Part shown: one piece after another, positions 24,001 to 36,359 of the stretch
How the letters are laid out: each line of letters opens with the position of its first letter
How positions within the stretch are numbered: position 1 is the first letter of the stretch
Source of the DNA: Lumnitzera littorea
Lineage: Eukaryota > Streptophyta > Magnoliopsida > Myrtales > Combretaceae
Assembly (NCBI GenBank): GCA_024138015.1
Contig: JAMXBB010000011.1
Location: 82,581,934 to 82,645,933 of the forward strand
Direction of reading: 5' to 3'
DNA: 64,000 nucleotides
The notes under the pieces: model-generated
The model's database searches: none
Told to the model about the DNA's origin: nothing
The model's input: the letters and a program-made list of their open reading frames with translations, nothing else
Program-made: the position numbers and the translations under genes

Positions 24001-24080
24001 TCTCCAGTATATAACTCAAGGTTACTTACCAAACAAATGTTATTCTAAGTCAGTTCTTAGTATATAACTGCTTTGGTATA
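21011..24080. other. AT-rich repeat-derived DNA without recognisable gene
   Basis: 21400-22140 carries several TAGGGTTTT/AAACCCTA motifs in both orientations and may be a decayed terminal-inverted-repeat element, but ends could not be fixed. The minus-strand frame at 23103-23348 shows no family signature. Poly-T tracts at 22262-22277 and 23031-23042. Confidence 0.4.
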
Positions 24081-24149
24081 ACCAGGTAATGATTGCTCTG
24101 CGGCGTCCATAATTGATGATTAGTAGCAACATCGTGGTCGGTGTTTTGA

Positions 24150-24365
24150 TGTGGTAGGGTTGGGCATGCTTCGATATGATATGGTTTGTCTTTTCTTACT
24201 GAATCGAATCTAAATTAACAGTTTAGTTTTAATCATACAGTTCAGTTTAAACTGATTGGTTGAACTGTTAATCGAACCAAATGTAAAAAAATTGATTTTT
24301 CAATTTGGCTCGGCTCAATTCGTATCATGGTTTTGATTCACAGTTTTTTTTTTTTTCAGCCGCTA
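24150..24365. repeat. Possible hAT-type non-autonomous fragment
   Basis: GGTAGGGTTGGGCATGCTTC at about 24156 resembles the TAGGGxTGGGCA end common to plant hAT MITEs, and the interior has the usual alternating GGTT/AACC words. No second terminus or 8-bp duplication was found. Confidence 0.3.
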
Positions 24366-24699
24366 TCTATTATTTATTAAAACACGTGACGTGTTAGTAG
24401 AATCGAATCCCAATGACTGTTTGCCCTAACTTTTTCCTCACCATACCTGTTTTTTTAGCTTATCTGCAATGCACCCATCTTTTTTAACTCGTTGCAAGCG
24501 TGAAGTTCATATATTTTATGCCGAAATTTCTCTATTGAGTGCGATTATTTTGTAGAAAACATCAACTTCTGAAAGGAGAAAATATAAATAAATATGGAAA
24601 TAATTTTATTCGGTAGAGATACTAAGTATGAGTATTGATTAATAATCACTGATGCGTCCTTCCACAATCTCTAGTCGCTAAGTAAACTTGTACGGTACC

Positions 24700-25240
24700 A
24701 TTGTCAAGTGCATAATAAATACGATAGTGTTATAATTATAGAAAGCCAAAAAAAAATAAAAATCCTGCAGAAAAAGCTCACCATCCTGTTGTGTCGGGTA
24801 GAATAGCTAATGAGTAAGAAATAGGGTTTTAGTTGTATCAATATGACAAAAATGGTGGAAGCAACTAGTTTCCATATGAAGGCAGCGGTAAAACTCGTGT
24901 TAGGCGATGTAGCTGATGAAGACACGAGCTTGTGATTGAGGGGTTCACTTGTTTGCAGCTTTGGGTGTGCGATTAGGGTTTTGCATAGATAGCCAAGAGT
25001 CGGAAGAATGTGTAGCTAGGGACTGCATTACAAAATAGCTCAAATGGGGATTTATGATTGAATGATGCGAAAGGAAGACGATTTATGGGGTAGACGATAG
25101 CAAGGATAGCTTCAACGAAAATGGTGCATGTGAGCAAGCATTTGAACGGTTCGAGCGGGATCATTTGTACGTCTGTGTTCTTGCTTAGTGATGTCGATCT
25201 GTTGTGGAAAGTAAGTGAAAGAAGCATCGTCAAAAACTTA
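24700..25240 (-). pseudogene. Ty1/copia integrase core fragment, broken
   Basis: Minus-strand translation near 25100-24975 reads INRLPFASFNHKSPFELFCNA followed by PSYTFFRLLAIYAKP. This corresponds to the conserved copia integrase stretch INRLPTPVLxxKSPYExLFGxxPxYxxLRVFGC, with the final FGC block lost. Upstream residues (ILAIVYP) fit the preceding helix. 24704-24925 continues the decayed region after a stop. The RNase H relic at 30490-30900 is on the same strand but in the wrong order to belong to this copy. Confidence 0.6.
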
Positions 25241-27215
25241 ATATAAAATTGTTATCACGATAGAGCTTGAAACCACACATAGCAAGAACACACCCCCTGG
25301 CTCCCAAGCAAACAGGATCACGACCTCTATAATGACAGGCGGTCAGGGAAGTGTACTGGGTAGTCGGTGTAGCACCTGGTGCATTGCTTTCCTCAAGGTG
25401 TTTTAAGCCATTATTCCCGACTAATTAGTTTCGCACGAATTTTGCTCACGGGTGAGGGTTAACAAGCAAGTGCGTGAAAGTGTGTCAAGTGCATTTTAAT
25501 CTTAAAAAGACACGATAGGCATGGCTGGTGAGATTGACATTGACATTGACATTTTTTAAGGGATGACCTGCTAAGGAAGATGATAGTTAGACATGGTTTT
25601 AACTCGAGGCATAATCCAAGGAGTTGTGTTTTAAGTTTTACTTCCCTGAGCCATGAAGTTCTTAAGGAAATACAAACAAGGGGCTGCTCAGAATTCATAA
25701 GCCGCTAAGAGGTCATGAATTTCAATGAGAATGTCGACCGAGATTGTTGCTAACGTTGATGCATGAATCCTATGATCAAATTCGAGCCTTTGGGCATTTT
25801 CAGCATTCGGAGTGGTGATAAAATGGTGCCGAGAGTCTATGGTGGAAATGCATGTGTTGTACCATTTCCGTACCAGTAGAGATTAATAGAGATAAGAAAA
25901 GAGATCATGAGTAAGAGCTACAGTTGATAGTTGTCTTTGAGGTTAATTTTGTGGCAGCAAGAGACGTGACACTAATGGGTGTCAATTGGGGAGGGATGCT
26001 TTTAATGTGCATTTGCACAAGGGAAGGGCTGGGGTTTGGGTGAAATGTGGTCGGTTACTGATAGGGCAAGGGGATCCGGCTCAAGCGGGGCTAGTGAGGG
26101 GTGGATGGCTGGAGATGGTGGTGGGGTCAGTCAATAGTTGCACCACCGATGCGGAAGCTTTAGATGACTAAGCTGTTATAATGCAAACGGACTAACAATA
26201 AAGAAAATATTGGAGATAGAAGAAAGAGAAAAGTAAAAATAATGAGATTTGTATGGAAAATCTTAGGTGAACTTAGGGTGAGAAACTATGGGAGTGGAGC
26301 AACGAATTCACTATGCCAAAACTGGAATGCATGAACCTACTGTAAGTCTATTTGTAGGTTCCATATAAGCTTGGGACGAAATACCTGGATCTAACCAAAT
26401 GTCGCTCTAAAATGCCTAGAATTCCAGATTTTGACTTAAGACTTTATGGGAGGGTGTTCCCTATCCGCTCCTCGCCACTCTAGCACCAGCCTTTTGGACA
26501 TGGGATATGAACCACATAGCAACATTAACACTTGTTGCTTAATAATTGATTATCTCAAGCATATGAGAAAAGGACATGATTAGTTGATTGGAAATGGATT
26601 TATTAGTAACATATAAAAAACCCTAATTAAATAAAGAGATACTCTCATGGCTTTAAACTGGGGGGAAGTCCATCATATATTTTGCAATGAGAGGATATCT
26701 TAAGTGATGTGATGCAATAGCAAAATGTAAGAGAAACTGCAAATAAGACGAATAGATGCATTGGATACAGAAATATGCGCGTGTGTAATAGTAGTTGTAG
26801 TAGGCTGTTATAGGAGGAAAGATGGAAACTGAAGAATTGAGGGCACCTTGATTTGTTGACGAGATTTTGAATGTCATATTTGTAATGGAATGTTGACTAC
26901 AACCTTAATACATAAATTGATAGGAGAATGGAAAAGGACCATCAAGGGCCTTTTTTAGGCAACCATAGGATGATGGTGGTGACTCCCATAAGGATGAGGT
27001 AGGATTATTGTGTTTGCTATTCTTTTCACCAGTAGAGGCCGTGGTTGTGATAAATAGTAAATAATTATGTAAATAACATGTGTGATGGGAAGAGAAAGCC
27101 ATTTATATTAAAGTTTTACTATTTAGATGGGGGGGGGGGGGGGGGAAGGGTTTAAAAACTAACGACTAATGTATACTTGGGGAAGAGTTGAATAAGACAA
27201 AGACTATGGTAAAAA
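25241..27215. other. Unassigned region, no supported gene
   Basis: Slightly higher GC than its flanks. Frames at 25459-25698 (-) and 25986-26171 (+) show no recognisable motif. A G-homopolymer of 17 lies at 27129-27145. Confidence 0.4.
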
Positions 27216-27219
27216 CTGT

Positions 27220-27605
27220 GGCATCATTTGATATTGAAGTTTGGTTGACTTCATACGATAGAATGGAATAGTATTCCTCCCCTGCAGAGTTGTTATTGCG
27301 TTCAGTTCGTGGAATTGCAATTCTGTGGAATTCTCATCACTGTTAAAGAAGGAATTTTAATTCCTCCTTAATACCACGTTACTCCTTAGCTTTTTTTTTT
27401 CTTCTTTTTCCATGAACTACTTAGGTCAATAGTCAAGCGATGGACTGGGTTTGGGCTGGTATTAGTATTATATTTATTCTTAATATATTACTAGTTTTGT
27501 TTGAAGTACAACCAAATAAAGTATAGCTATTCTTTCTATATTCTACTATTTAAGAATCATAATTCTACTCCAACCATATTATATTCCACCAACCAGAAAT
27601 GAAAC
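27220..27605. mobile_element. Tourist/PIF-Harbinger-like MITE
   Basis: The left side has GTTTGGTTGACTTC and ATGGAATAGTATTCC (27240-27277). The right side is its rough inverse, ATTCTACTCCAACC, ATTCCACCAACCAGAAATG (27565-27601). Such GGTTGG/GGAATA-type terminal inverted repeats are characteristic of Tourist-like MITEs. The inverted repeats are imperfect and the 3-bp target duplication could not be fixed. Confidence 0.45.
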
Positions 27606-29056
27606 ATATAGTTTCATTAATCTAATACATTGGCCTCCATATATACGTTTGTGACAGGGAACTCAAAACAACAAAATATATATTGTCTTATTTAAGAGAT
27701 GAAAAAGGAAATAGAAAATATAGTATTAATGTAATGTTTTCTAATCAGTATACAATGTGCTGTTTTCTTTCTGTTTTAGGTTTTAGTTTGAATCTATTAA
27801 ATTGTGCTTGTGTTTATTGATTCTCAGTGTGGTTCACTGTTGTTGGTTGTATTGAGTGGATTTCTGACAATGAGTTTGTGGTAGTATGTAACCTCTAGTT
27901 TTGAAATATATTTGAATTATGTGATTTAGAGCCCCATAACTTGGAGTTTTATTCATCCCTCTTCCATGCCTTTTCATTCTTTGGATTGTTAGAGTACTTT
28001 GAATCAAGTAGTTAAGCATAAAATGTTAAGGTGCATCGTTTAAGTGAGATGAGAGTCCTCGATTCATATAATGGTTGGCCCATTAGTTAAGCAAACAATG
28101 GGCCTCATGATATGTTTGTTCCTGTCATACCCGGAAAAAAGATGTCTGCTTTGTCTCTTGAGTCTGTACTGAGTGCTCGATCTTCCTAGAAAGAGTTATA
28201 GCTTGTGAAAACTGAAATTTGATGAAGCTGCAGTGTGGGAATCCTGGTATGGAAATCTATGCCAGGCGGTTTTGGAAGATTTGGGTTGGAAAGTAGATAA
28301 CTGTGTAGAGATTTGAATAGTTTGTCTAACAAATTTAAGTACGTGATTTTAGAGTTGTATTCATCGTGTTATTATAGTAAAAGGTCACTGAGTTTAAACC
28401 ACTTTATGCACTCATTTCACCCATGTCTAATGAATTCATCCACTTGATAGGTTTCAATCAATAATCTTAGCCTATAAATGAAGGGGGTGCTAAACAATAC
28501 ATACTGGAAGAGGAAGATTGGATTGGATGTAAATACCATGGAAGGAAATTGCAAGGACCTCTATAATGAAGTACGAATTTCATTAGTCAATCTCTCATAT
28601 AATCGAGGAAAATTTCTCCTCCTTATGCTCTAACTGAACAACAATGTAAAACTTCTGTCGGTTAAATGTAGTTGGTTTATGTCTGGAAGATGATTGACAT
28701 ATGAAAATTCTGTAAGAAAGTTTCATGGAGGCCGAATTATGTGGCAAATAGTATCTTGCTGCCTGTATCCCTGGAAATGAAAGAATGGTGACTGACTTTG
28801 GATGGTTTCGGATCAAATGTTTCATTGCACATATCATTGTTCGTCATGTTTTTACCAGAAACATAGCCATGACATCAATTTGAATCTGATGAGTCTCTGT
28901 CTCTGCTCACAGCCTGCTTCTTGCATGTAGTTTTTGCCTTACAAAGCATAAATTCACTTGATGATATTCTATTTATCATTCTAGTGAATGCTAGGATACT
29001 GAGATTTAATCTGTTATTCCATATTCATATCTATTAGCTTGATTTCAGTTGTGCAG
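27606..29056. other. Low-repeat region before a candidate distal TCP exon
   Basis: From about 28090 the composition is less AT-biased and no transposon motif is seen, unlike the preceding 9 kb. A pyrimidine-poor but usable acceptor (TTGTGCAG) ends at 29056. No protein frame of note. Confidence 0.35.
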
Positions 29057-29560
29057 ATGGAAGCATTGCAAGAGAGGAAAACCAACAATGGTTTGGACAG
29101 GAAGCGAAATCTGTTTCCAGGATGCAGGTGGTGCTCATGAATTTTACATGCTGTTAAGTAAAAATTTTTCCTGCTTTATCCGATTTGGAAGTGATTCAGC
29201 TGTTGTATTCATGTAATTCGGTTAATATTTATGGACTAAGGAGTGCGAAATCCTTGTGTGTTTCTGGAGACTGTATAACTCAAGAGTGTTTGATTGGAGG
29301 TGTTCCTTCATCCTTCTTGATTCCCAGCCTATTTTTTTGACTCTCTATCATTGGCAATGGTTTCTCTTGAGCATAGAGATTTATCTTTGATTTCAAGATT
29401 CTATATAATCATGTAGCCAAGGAAAAGTTGTACTATTAGAAACTTTTTCTAAAACAGTAGTACTATGTAAATGCTAGATTTTTGTGGGAAAATGCTTTGC
29501 ATTACCATTGCTTTGTCCCGAATGTCTGACCCATTTTCTTTTTCTTTAGATAATCAAGTC
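29057..29560 (+). other. Candidate distal 3'-UTR exon of the TCP gene
   Basis: Sequence after the acceptor at 29056 starts ATGGAAGCATTGCAAGAG and keeps a mixed, transcript-like composition. If joined to 18195 or 18730 it would make an intron of about 10.3 kb filled with mobile-element relics. There is no clear AATAAA and no expression evidence here. It could equally belong to another unrecognised transcript. Confidence 0.25.
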
Positions 29561-30480
29561 AAAACAGGCAATTTCGAGTCCAGCTTGAGCTTATAGTGTA
29601 CTGATTTGAATCCAGATTGGGTTCAAAATTAGACACTCGATCAAGTTTATTAATCTCGAGTTTTTTAAATTTCGAATTGAGTCACTATCTCAATTTAGCT
29701 CATTGACAATCTTAATATTTACTGGACATGTGCATTGAGAAGTCCCTTATTTGTAATTCTTTTGCTATTGCAACAAACATTTGCTGCGTTAACATTGCTC
29801 GACTTTAAGAGTACTTGCTATACGAAAATGAAATCCGGAAACAGCGAAATCCAGATAAGTTAATCTTTTGTACGAGTAATGATACACCACTGAAATGTTT
29901 TTGAGTTTTGTATGGCTTTAGCCTGATTTTAAACAAAAGGTGTAGAAGTTAGCGTGCGAGTATGTCAAGGCGCATAAAGGATATGCATCTTTGCCTTTGC
30001 CAAATTTTGAATTGATCCTGCAAAATAAGCATGCACCTTCAATTCAAAATATAAAATGAAATGAAGGTATGCAAGTGCCAATATGTAAGTATTTCAAGTG
30101 TATAACTAAATGTATGTACCTTTAGTTCATTTTGGTCTTGAATTGAAGGTATATACATTATATATCCCTTAAGTTCATTTTTATGAGTCGGATGAAGGCA
30201 TATATCTTGTATGTGCCTTACCTACCCAACTTGGATGTTGTGTTTTAAAATGGTCATTGTATTTTTTTTTTTTTTGTAAATCAAGAATAAGCTCGTACAA
30301 AACCAAAATATTTTTATGAGTTTTGAGTTCTGCTGTTTTTTGATATACAACTAACAAGAAGACAAAGTGTTTAGATGTACAGGATCTCTGTGATGGAGAG
30401 AAAAAAAATGCCTTAATTCATAATAATGCTACGATCCTTATAAGCAAACAAAATAGTTGACTACTGAACTAGAACAACAA
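29561..30480. other. Intergenic, no gene
   Basis: It contains repeated near-copies of a word like GAATTGAAGGTATATAC (30000-30230), suggesting a decayed local duplication. Nothing else recognised. Confidence 0.4.
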
Positions 30481-30489
30481 AACTAATTG

Positions 30490-30900
30490 ATTTGGTAACT
30501 CTTTTCCTAACTAAGAAAACACATGTAGAACACCCCTCTCCCTTTCCCCCACAAACCCACAAAGTTGGACTAGTCAAGAGACTCAACTTAGTACTGAAAT
30601 CAAGATGATGTTTTTCTCTAAGGGCTTTAGTCATAACATTAGCAAGTTGTTACTTTAGAGGAACGTGAATAAGTTTGAGAAAGCTAGAAGCAACCAAATC
30701 ACACATACAGTGAGCATCAATGTCAATATGCTTGGTTTAACTATGCATGCAGGAATTAGAAGCAATAACAATTGTAGACTTGTTGCCATAGAACATTTGT
30801 ATTGAAAAAGAAAGTAGAATGCCTAAATCTCAAATGATAAAAGACACCCACTTAACCTCTTTGATAGCATGTGCTGTACTCCTATAGTTCCATTACCCTT
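30490..30900 (-). pseudogene. Ty1/copia RNase H C-terminal relic
   Basis: Minus-strand translation gives QMFYGNKSTIVIASNSCMHS, a stop, then TKHIDIDAHCMCDLV, then QLANVMTKAL. These match the conserved end of copia Pol (DNxxAxxIAxNPVFHxRTKHIxIDCHFVR ... QLADxFTKAL). Several stops. The element is truncated at both sides. Confidence 0.8.
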
Positions 30901-31539
30901 TTAACAACAAACTTTTCGCTATATCGAAATGAAATTTGGGAATAATAAAATCTAAATCAATTATCTTTGTATGAGTAATGATATACCAACTGAAATATTT
31001 TTACCAAGTATGCTTCAAATGAATATGATATTCATGTAAATGCTTTTTTCGGTTTTTTTTTTTTAACTATATTTTGGTTTCTCTAACATTTTCCATTAGC
31101 AACATTTGCTTATTTTAAGGTTTATACATTCAATTATACATGAGTGCTACAAACCAAAGAATCATAAACAAATCCTTTCCATTGAATCCTTTCATCCAAG
31201 ATATTCATTTGGCTTTTCAACCAGATTATTAGTAAATCTCAACCAAGAATGAATTTGCAAAGCTCTTTTTTCCCTAAATGTTAAAGTTTTCCTTTGAGGT
31301 TGTTTCATTTATCACTACTAATTGCTATGAATCTTGTGAGAAGGAATGTATTGGCTATGCTTATCTACCTTAGATGTAGAGATAATAATGAAACTATTGT
31401 GCTTGCATTATTATCTTGTTTCATATCTTTGGAATTGCTCATTTTTTGCGGATATATCCTTGTGCTAATCCTTTCTTTGAGCAAGACTTTCTCTCTTGAA
31501 TTAAATTGAATTGTGTTATGAAGAAGAAAGATCTAACTA

Positions 31540-32732
31540 ATGCACAACCTCCTTTGCCTTTCACTTTTTGCCATCATGCTTTGGAAGCTATTGCATCATA
31601 AAAGGAGAAGTTATTCAAGGCTAATGATCTCATTGATAATCTTATTTACTTCATCAAATCCTTAGCGCATGAATATTGGGCACATCTAAAGTATTTTCGG
31701 ATTACTCATTAATAGTTGATCAAGTTCTAGTTCAATAATTGTGAAACGATTAATTAATTGAATATATCAACAAAATTTTTTTATTATTTCGACTAATAAT
31801 TCGAACCGAAATTCACTTTTTTTTTGGCTTAATAAGAATTTTTATTTGAAAATTCTATTAGAGATATTTACAGTTATTATGGAAATTTTATTTTCCCAAC
31901 GATTAGTATTTTACTTAGACTTAAAAAAGAAAGAAATAGCAAAGCTCCATAATTTATGGTCCCTTCATTTACTATTTCATTTTTTAGAGGATAAATTTTC
32001 CCATTTAGATTGTGTCAAATGTACTAATACCCTATCTAACCCATCCAAAAATCTTTGGTTCAAAGCCTTTGCTACTAGGTGCAAGATGCCTCTTTTTTGC
32101 ATTCACACACACACACACAAACCCAACCCAAAACTAGCAAAGCCTTTGGATGGATTATATGAGAGATGATAAGGGTTGCTGGATTTTTAGATTTGCCAAA
32201 AAAGTGGGTTCACTTGACATTTTAACAACTGAATGAGGATTCTTCTGGGGCTTGCATTATTGTATATTGCATGGATACTTGAATGTTGAGATCAATTTAG
32301 ATTCTTCTGCAACTTTTTATCCCTTACATTATATAACAAACTATAAATTATCCTATCACAAAGTTATCTTTGCTTGTAGGGAAAAGCTTTCCAACCTTAA
32401 GCATTGGGGCCTTCAAGTTGTAGTTAGGAAGCTCAATGTTGTTGCTGATGCTTTGGCTAGCATGCAGGATGAAGATCAAAGTTATGCTGAACATTTTGTC
32501 TCGCCCCTTTTTTGTTTGTATCATCTGCAAAATGATGCTTGTTCTGTTGGTCTATGAAGGACAGAAAGATTATTGCTGGTGATGCTACTGTTAATCATGT
32601 AAATATGCTCTCTATGTGTGGACCTTTGAGCTTTGGACCTCCTTTGCCCGGTTTTTCTATGAGCTAAGGGCTTTTGTTCTTATTTTGTTTTAATGCAATA
32701 TATATATATGGGTTTAGCGAAAAAAAAAAAAA
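31540..32732 (+). pseudogene. 3' end of an L1-type LINE with RNase H-like domain and poly(A) tail
   Basis: 32150-32557 encodes an RVT_3/RNase H-like fold remnant: GLHYCILHGYLNVEINLDSS, then YHKVIFACREKL, then RKLNVVADALASM, matching the NVADALA C-terminal block. The preceding 31846-32169 frame has LHLLFHFLEDKF, which resembles the zinc-binding zf-RVT module. The sequence ends with TTTTGTTTTAATGCAATATA and an A-run at 32720-32732, the typical plant L1 3' end. 5'-truncated and with internal stops. Confidence 0.7.
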
Positions 32733-34725
32733 CAAGGAGAAAAGCTTACATATTCAAATGCTTATGTAAAGCTTCTATACAAAATTTCATGCAACATCTC
32801 GGAAGAAATTTTCTCAAAGTCTATCACTTCAATTTGGAGTTATCAACTCATGAATTCGGGGCTTTTCTATCTTATAATAAAAGCTTTCTTTGATTACAGT
32901 TCTTTTATTGAGATATAATATAAGTAATTGGTAGATTAAAAAAAAAAAAAAAAAAAAACCGAATAAGCAAAGACTTGTTAAATTGTGGATGATGATAGCG
33001 AATTGGATTTTATAAAGTCTAACTGCTTTGGCTTCTGATCCGATGCTAATGATAATGAAGATGGTGACTAGAAGAATGTAGTTCTTAATTTCTTCAAACT
33101 TTGATTCCTTTCTTGGACTAACTCTTGGAATTTTAGTGAAATAAAGGCCATGAAATCATATTTCTATACGCAATACCTTACATTCGGAACGAATAAAAAA
33201 TAGTTGTAAATTTCGTCCGAGCAAATCACAATATGTACAACAATATCTCTTTTATATATGTAATTTTGAAAGTTTTTATTTAACAAATCCGTCCATTTAA
33301 GAAAATTATGGGACATTTAGAACAGTTACATCCTTTTTATAATTTAATACAAAAAAAAAAATCCTTTTATTCATATTATTCCGCCCCCAAATTTTAAACT
33401 ATTACAACCTTTCTTCAATTGTACACCATTTTCTGAAAAAATAGAGAGCACCCGTTAATATTTTTTTATGGAAAAGTGGGTGTACAGAAAAATGAAAATC
33501 TTTTATAACTTGAGTTTCAATAAGTATCCTTAAAATACCTATTAACGATTTTCATGCTAAAATATATTGTTTAAAAGTTTCTCCAATAACTAAAATTTAT
33601 AAAATTATAGCGTTAAAAGTATCTTTTCTAGTAAAGATTTTATTTAAAGTTTTTACATACTATATCAATAACTTAAGGATCTCTCTTTCTAAATATATCC
33701 TCACTTTATCCCAAGGTTTTTAACATTTATTATATTATTTATAAGACCTATTATACAAACTTTACCAAAAGAAAAAAAAAAAAGAAAGAAAATTAATGAT
33801 GATAATTTTTCTTTTGGAGTATTTAGTTAAGGATAAAAAAAAAAGAAAAGAAAAGAAAAAGAAACTAATTTCAAGAAAATGACCTCCATACGAGGTCTTT
33901 CACTCTATAAAAACACATGCTAAGAAGCTCGATGGGAAATTTTGTAACTAAATGTCAGTAGTAGTGGGATAGGATCTCTTCTACATTTAGGTATTTTCAC
34001 GGTTCTATTCTTTTTCCCAATTACGGAAAAGAAAAAAAAGCTGATGTGAAAGCTCAAGAGGTGACCACCGCCTAAAAAAAGCGCCGCCGCCACCACCACA
34101 TATCAAAAAATAAATAAAATTTCGAGCGAGTAGGGCCGTGACATAAGAGACCACACCAATCATGCAAATACGCATAATGATTTTAAATGTATAATAATTC
34201 TAGTGTACCTTTCTATTGTCTAAATGCCTATTGTCCAATGTCCTCTTTTATAAAATTTTATATTATCCAATCGTTTAACACCAACACCTCCTAATCACAC
34301 TATGATTGCCGGAATAAAACAACACATGTGGGGCTTTCTTTACTACTTCTCTCTATATGTTATCTTTTACACAATTCCCAACTTTAATGTCATAAAGTTA
34401 CAAATAATGGATACAATGTGGGGGTGACATCTTTGCCAATGCTCTCATTATTGCTTTTTTTCCATTATGTTCCTATAAAATGAGTATAATAATAACAATT
34501 CCCTTCCTAGATGCTCCCGATACTAATTGAGGAACTTAAAAAGATAAAAACCTTTTCATATCGTTAAAAATGATTATCACAATAAAAAAGAAAAGGTAAA
34601 TATGTTTCTTGATATTTAATAAATGGCTTGGAACATTTGTTAGCATTTTTCTAATAATAAATGTGCTTTCAACATTAAGAATAGGTAATACAAAATAAAA
34701 TAAGAGAATAAACATATTATATCAG
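32733..34725. other. AT-rich intergenic DNA
   Basis: No gene. A tiny foldback at 33420-33486 (TGTACACC ... GGGTGTACA) is visible. Poly-A tracts lie at 32938-32958, 33348-33361, 33773-33782 and 33835-33860. Confidence 0.45.
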
Positions 34726-34730
34726 GTATA

Positions 34731-35317
34731 TGTGATATTCTATGATCAAGTGAAGTCTCATGTATATAGATTGTGGAAAAGATTTGATACTAATTTATAA
34801 GATCATAATAATAAATACCTTATCAGCATAAGTTTAAAACTTTTGGACAAAACTTAGTAGTATTTATGAACTTAATTATTGACTACTTTTGGCTTAAGGA
34901 GTTACAAATGTTATCAGAGTCCTCCTCTTACTAATAGGCAAACACTTCAGGTTTGGCCTTGATTTAGAGAAAAAGTCCAAGGAGGATAAAGAGTATTATT
35001 ATGATGGTAACTCCTAGCATATATGACCTATAAGTAAAGAATGACTCAAATTATATACTAAAAAGGAGAAAGGAGCAAGTCCTATCATAAGGTTTGGTAA
35101 TAAGAATATCACGTGTTTATAAGAGAGAGGAAGATTTCAATATCTTATAGTTAGTGAAGTCCTATATAGATGGTGAAAGAAATTTGATATTAGTTTATAA
35201 TGTTATGGTAGTAAATATTTTATCAATACAAACTTGGAACTTTTGGATTAAGCAGTTAAAAAGAATATTAGTGTTTATTGACTTAGTTATTTATTATTTT
35301 TTGCTTGAAACATCACA
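34731..35317 (+). mobile_element. Complete TRIM (terminal-repeat retrotransposon in miniature)
   Basis: Two related direct repeats: LTR1 34731-34906 (starts TGTGATATTC, ends GTTACA) and LTR2 35135-35317 (ends CATCACA). The internal part of 228 bp begins with a primer site TGTTATCAGAG (34909-34919, one change from the initiator-Met-tRNA site TGGTATCAGAG) and ends in a polypurine tract AAGAGAGAGGAAGA (35121-35134). Flanks are GTATA (34726-34730) and GTACA (35318-35322), a 5-bp target duplication with one transition. No coding capacity, as expected for TRIMs. Total 587 bp. Confidence 0.75.
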
Positions 35318-35322
35318 GTACA

Positions 35323-36020
35323 TTTCGTATTCAAAGGAGGCACGTGTTAGGAAGTTAAATAGAAAAACTTCTTATTATTTTATGTACTTAAGTTTCCTCT
35401 AATGTAAGAAATCTAATAAGCATAAAATTTCTTCTCTTTTTAAATTTTTAACAAGTTTTTATATTGTGTCGGATCACAAATTTATGAATGATTATGGAAA
35501 CGAGTCTGGACACCAATGAAAAGAAAATTCTAGCATAAAGCCAAAGTTTGTGGAGCTATGCCATTATTAATGGGCCTAGGGGTAGTTCATGGGCGAACTT
35601 GAGTCCAAAGTTTGTTCACGTGGATTGTAGGTATTCAAGCAAAAGATTCCTCATGTGACAAGCTAAACACCAGCTAATTTTCTCATATAAAGAATTGGTC
35701 ATTTATGATCTCAAAACCAAATATATAAGCGACTCCATTATTACGGTGCAAAATACAAATAAACCTCCAAAGTTTTAATCTGAATATGAATTTATTTCAA
35801 ACTTATAAGTATACTTTAACATACCTAAATTTTGATATGTTGCTAAATAAATAATCTTAAGTGATTGCAAATAATCCCTAAAGTTTGATCACAATAAGAA
35901 CATGTCCGCAAAACTTGTCAAGGTGCAATTTATTAAACTGAATTTTGACATCTCTTAAATATTAATGCTGTTTTTTTTTCTTAATGAAAAAAAAAGTCTT
36001 TAACGTTATTAATTTATAAT
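35323..36020. other. Intergenic, no gene
   Basis: AT-rich. The word pattern TCCAAAGTTTTAATCTGAATATGAA at about 35766-35790 and similar words (35880, 35930) suggest a decayed inverted element, not resolvable. Confidence 0.35.
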
Positions 36021-36023
36021 ATT

Positions 36024-36352
36024 ACATTTGGTATAAAGGAATTGTTTGGAATGATATGGATTGGATTGGAATGGAATAATGATTAGAATGGCAAATCCTT
36101 TTGTGTGTTTAAAAATGTCCATGGAATGAAATGACATTAACTGTATAAATAATATTAGTTGTCAAAAATTTCCTTACACATTACATATCATAATTTGTTT
36201 GAAAATTAAATAAATAATTTCAATTGATCCTAATTAATGAAGGAAGAATAAAATCGTAAGTTTATCTTCTAAATATACTTTCAAACGTGAGGAAGGAAAA
36301 TGCAATTTAAAATCACGATTCTATTTTAATTTATTCCTATATACTAAATGTG
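36024..36352. mobile_element. MITE copy 1 with 19-bp terminal inverted repeats
   Basis: The left end ACATTTGGTATAAAGGAAT (36024) and the inverse of the right end, ACATTTAGTATATAGGAAT, agree at 17 of 19 positions. The interior (GGATTGGATTGGAATGG, AATTTGTTTGAAAATTAAAT, CTAAATATACTTTCAAACGT) aligns with the inverted copy at 61889-62308. No transposase. Superfamily not settled; composition is Tourist-like. Confidence 0.7.
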
Positions 36353-36359
36353 ATATAAA

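Noticed and set aside
25459..26171. Possible small genes on both strands
   Set aside because: No motif, no splice context, no similarity recognised; they lie near a copia relic.
33420..33486. Small hairpin TGTACACC...GGGTGTACA, considered as a miRNA precursor or terminator
   Set aside because: Arms are too short and mismatched for a miRNA; more likely a scrap of an inverted-repeat element.
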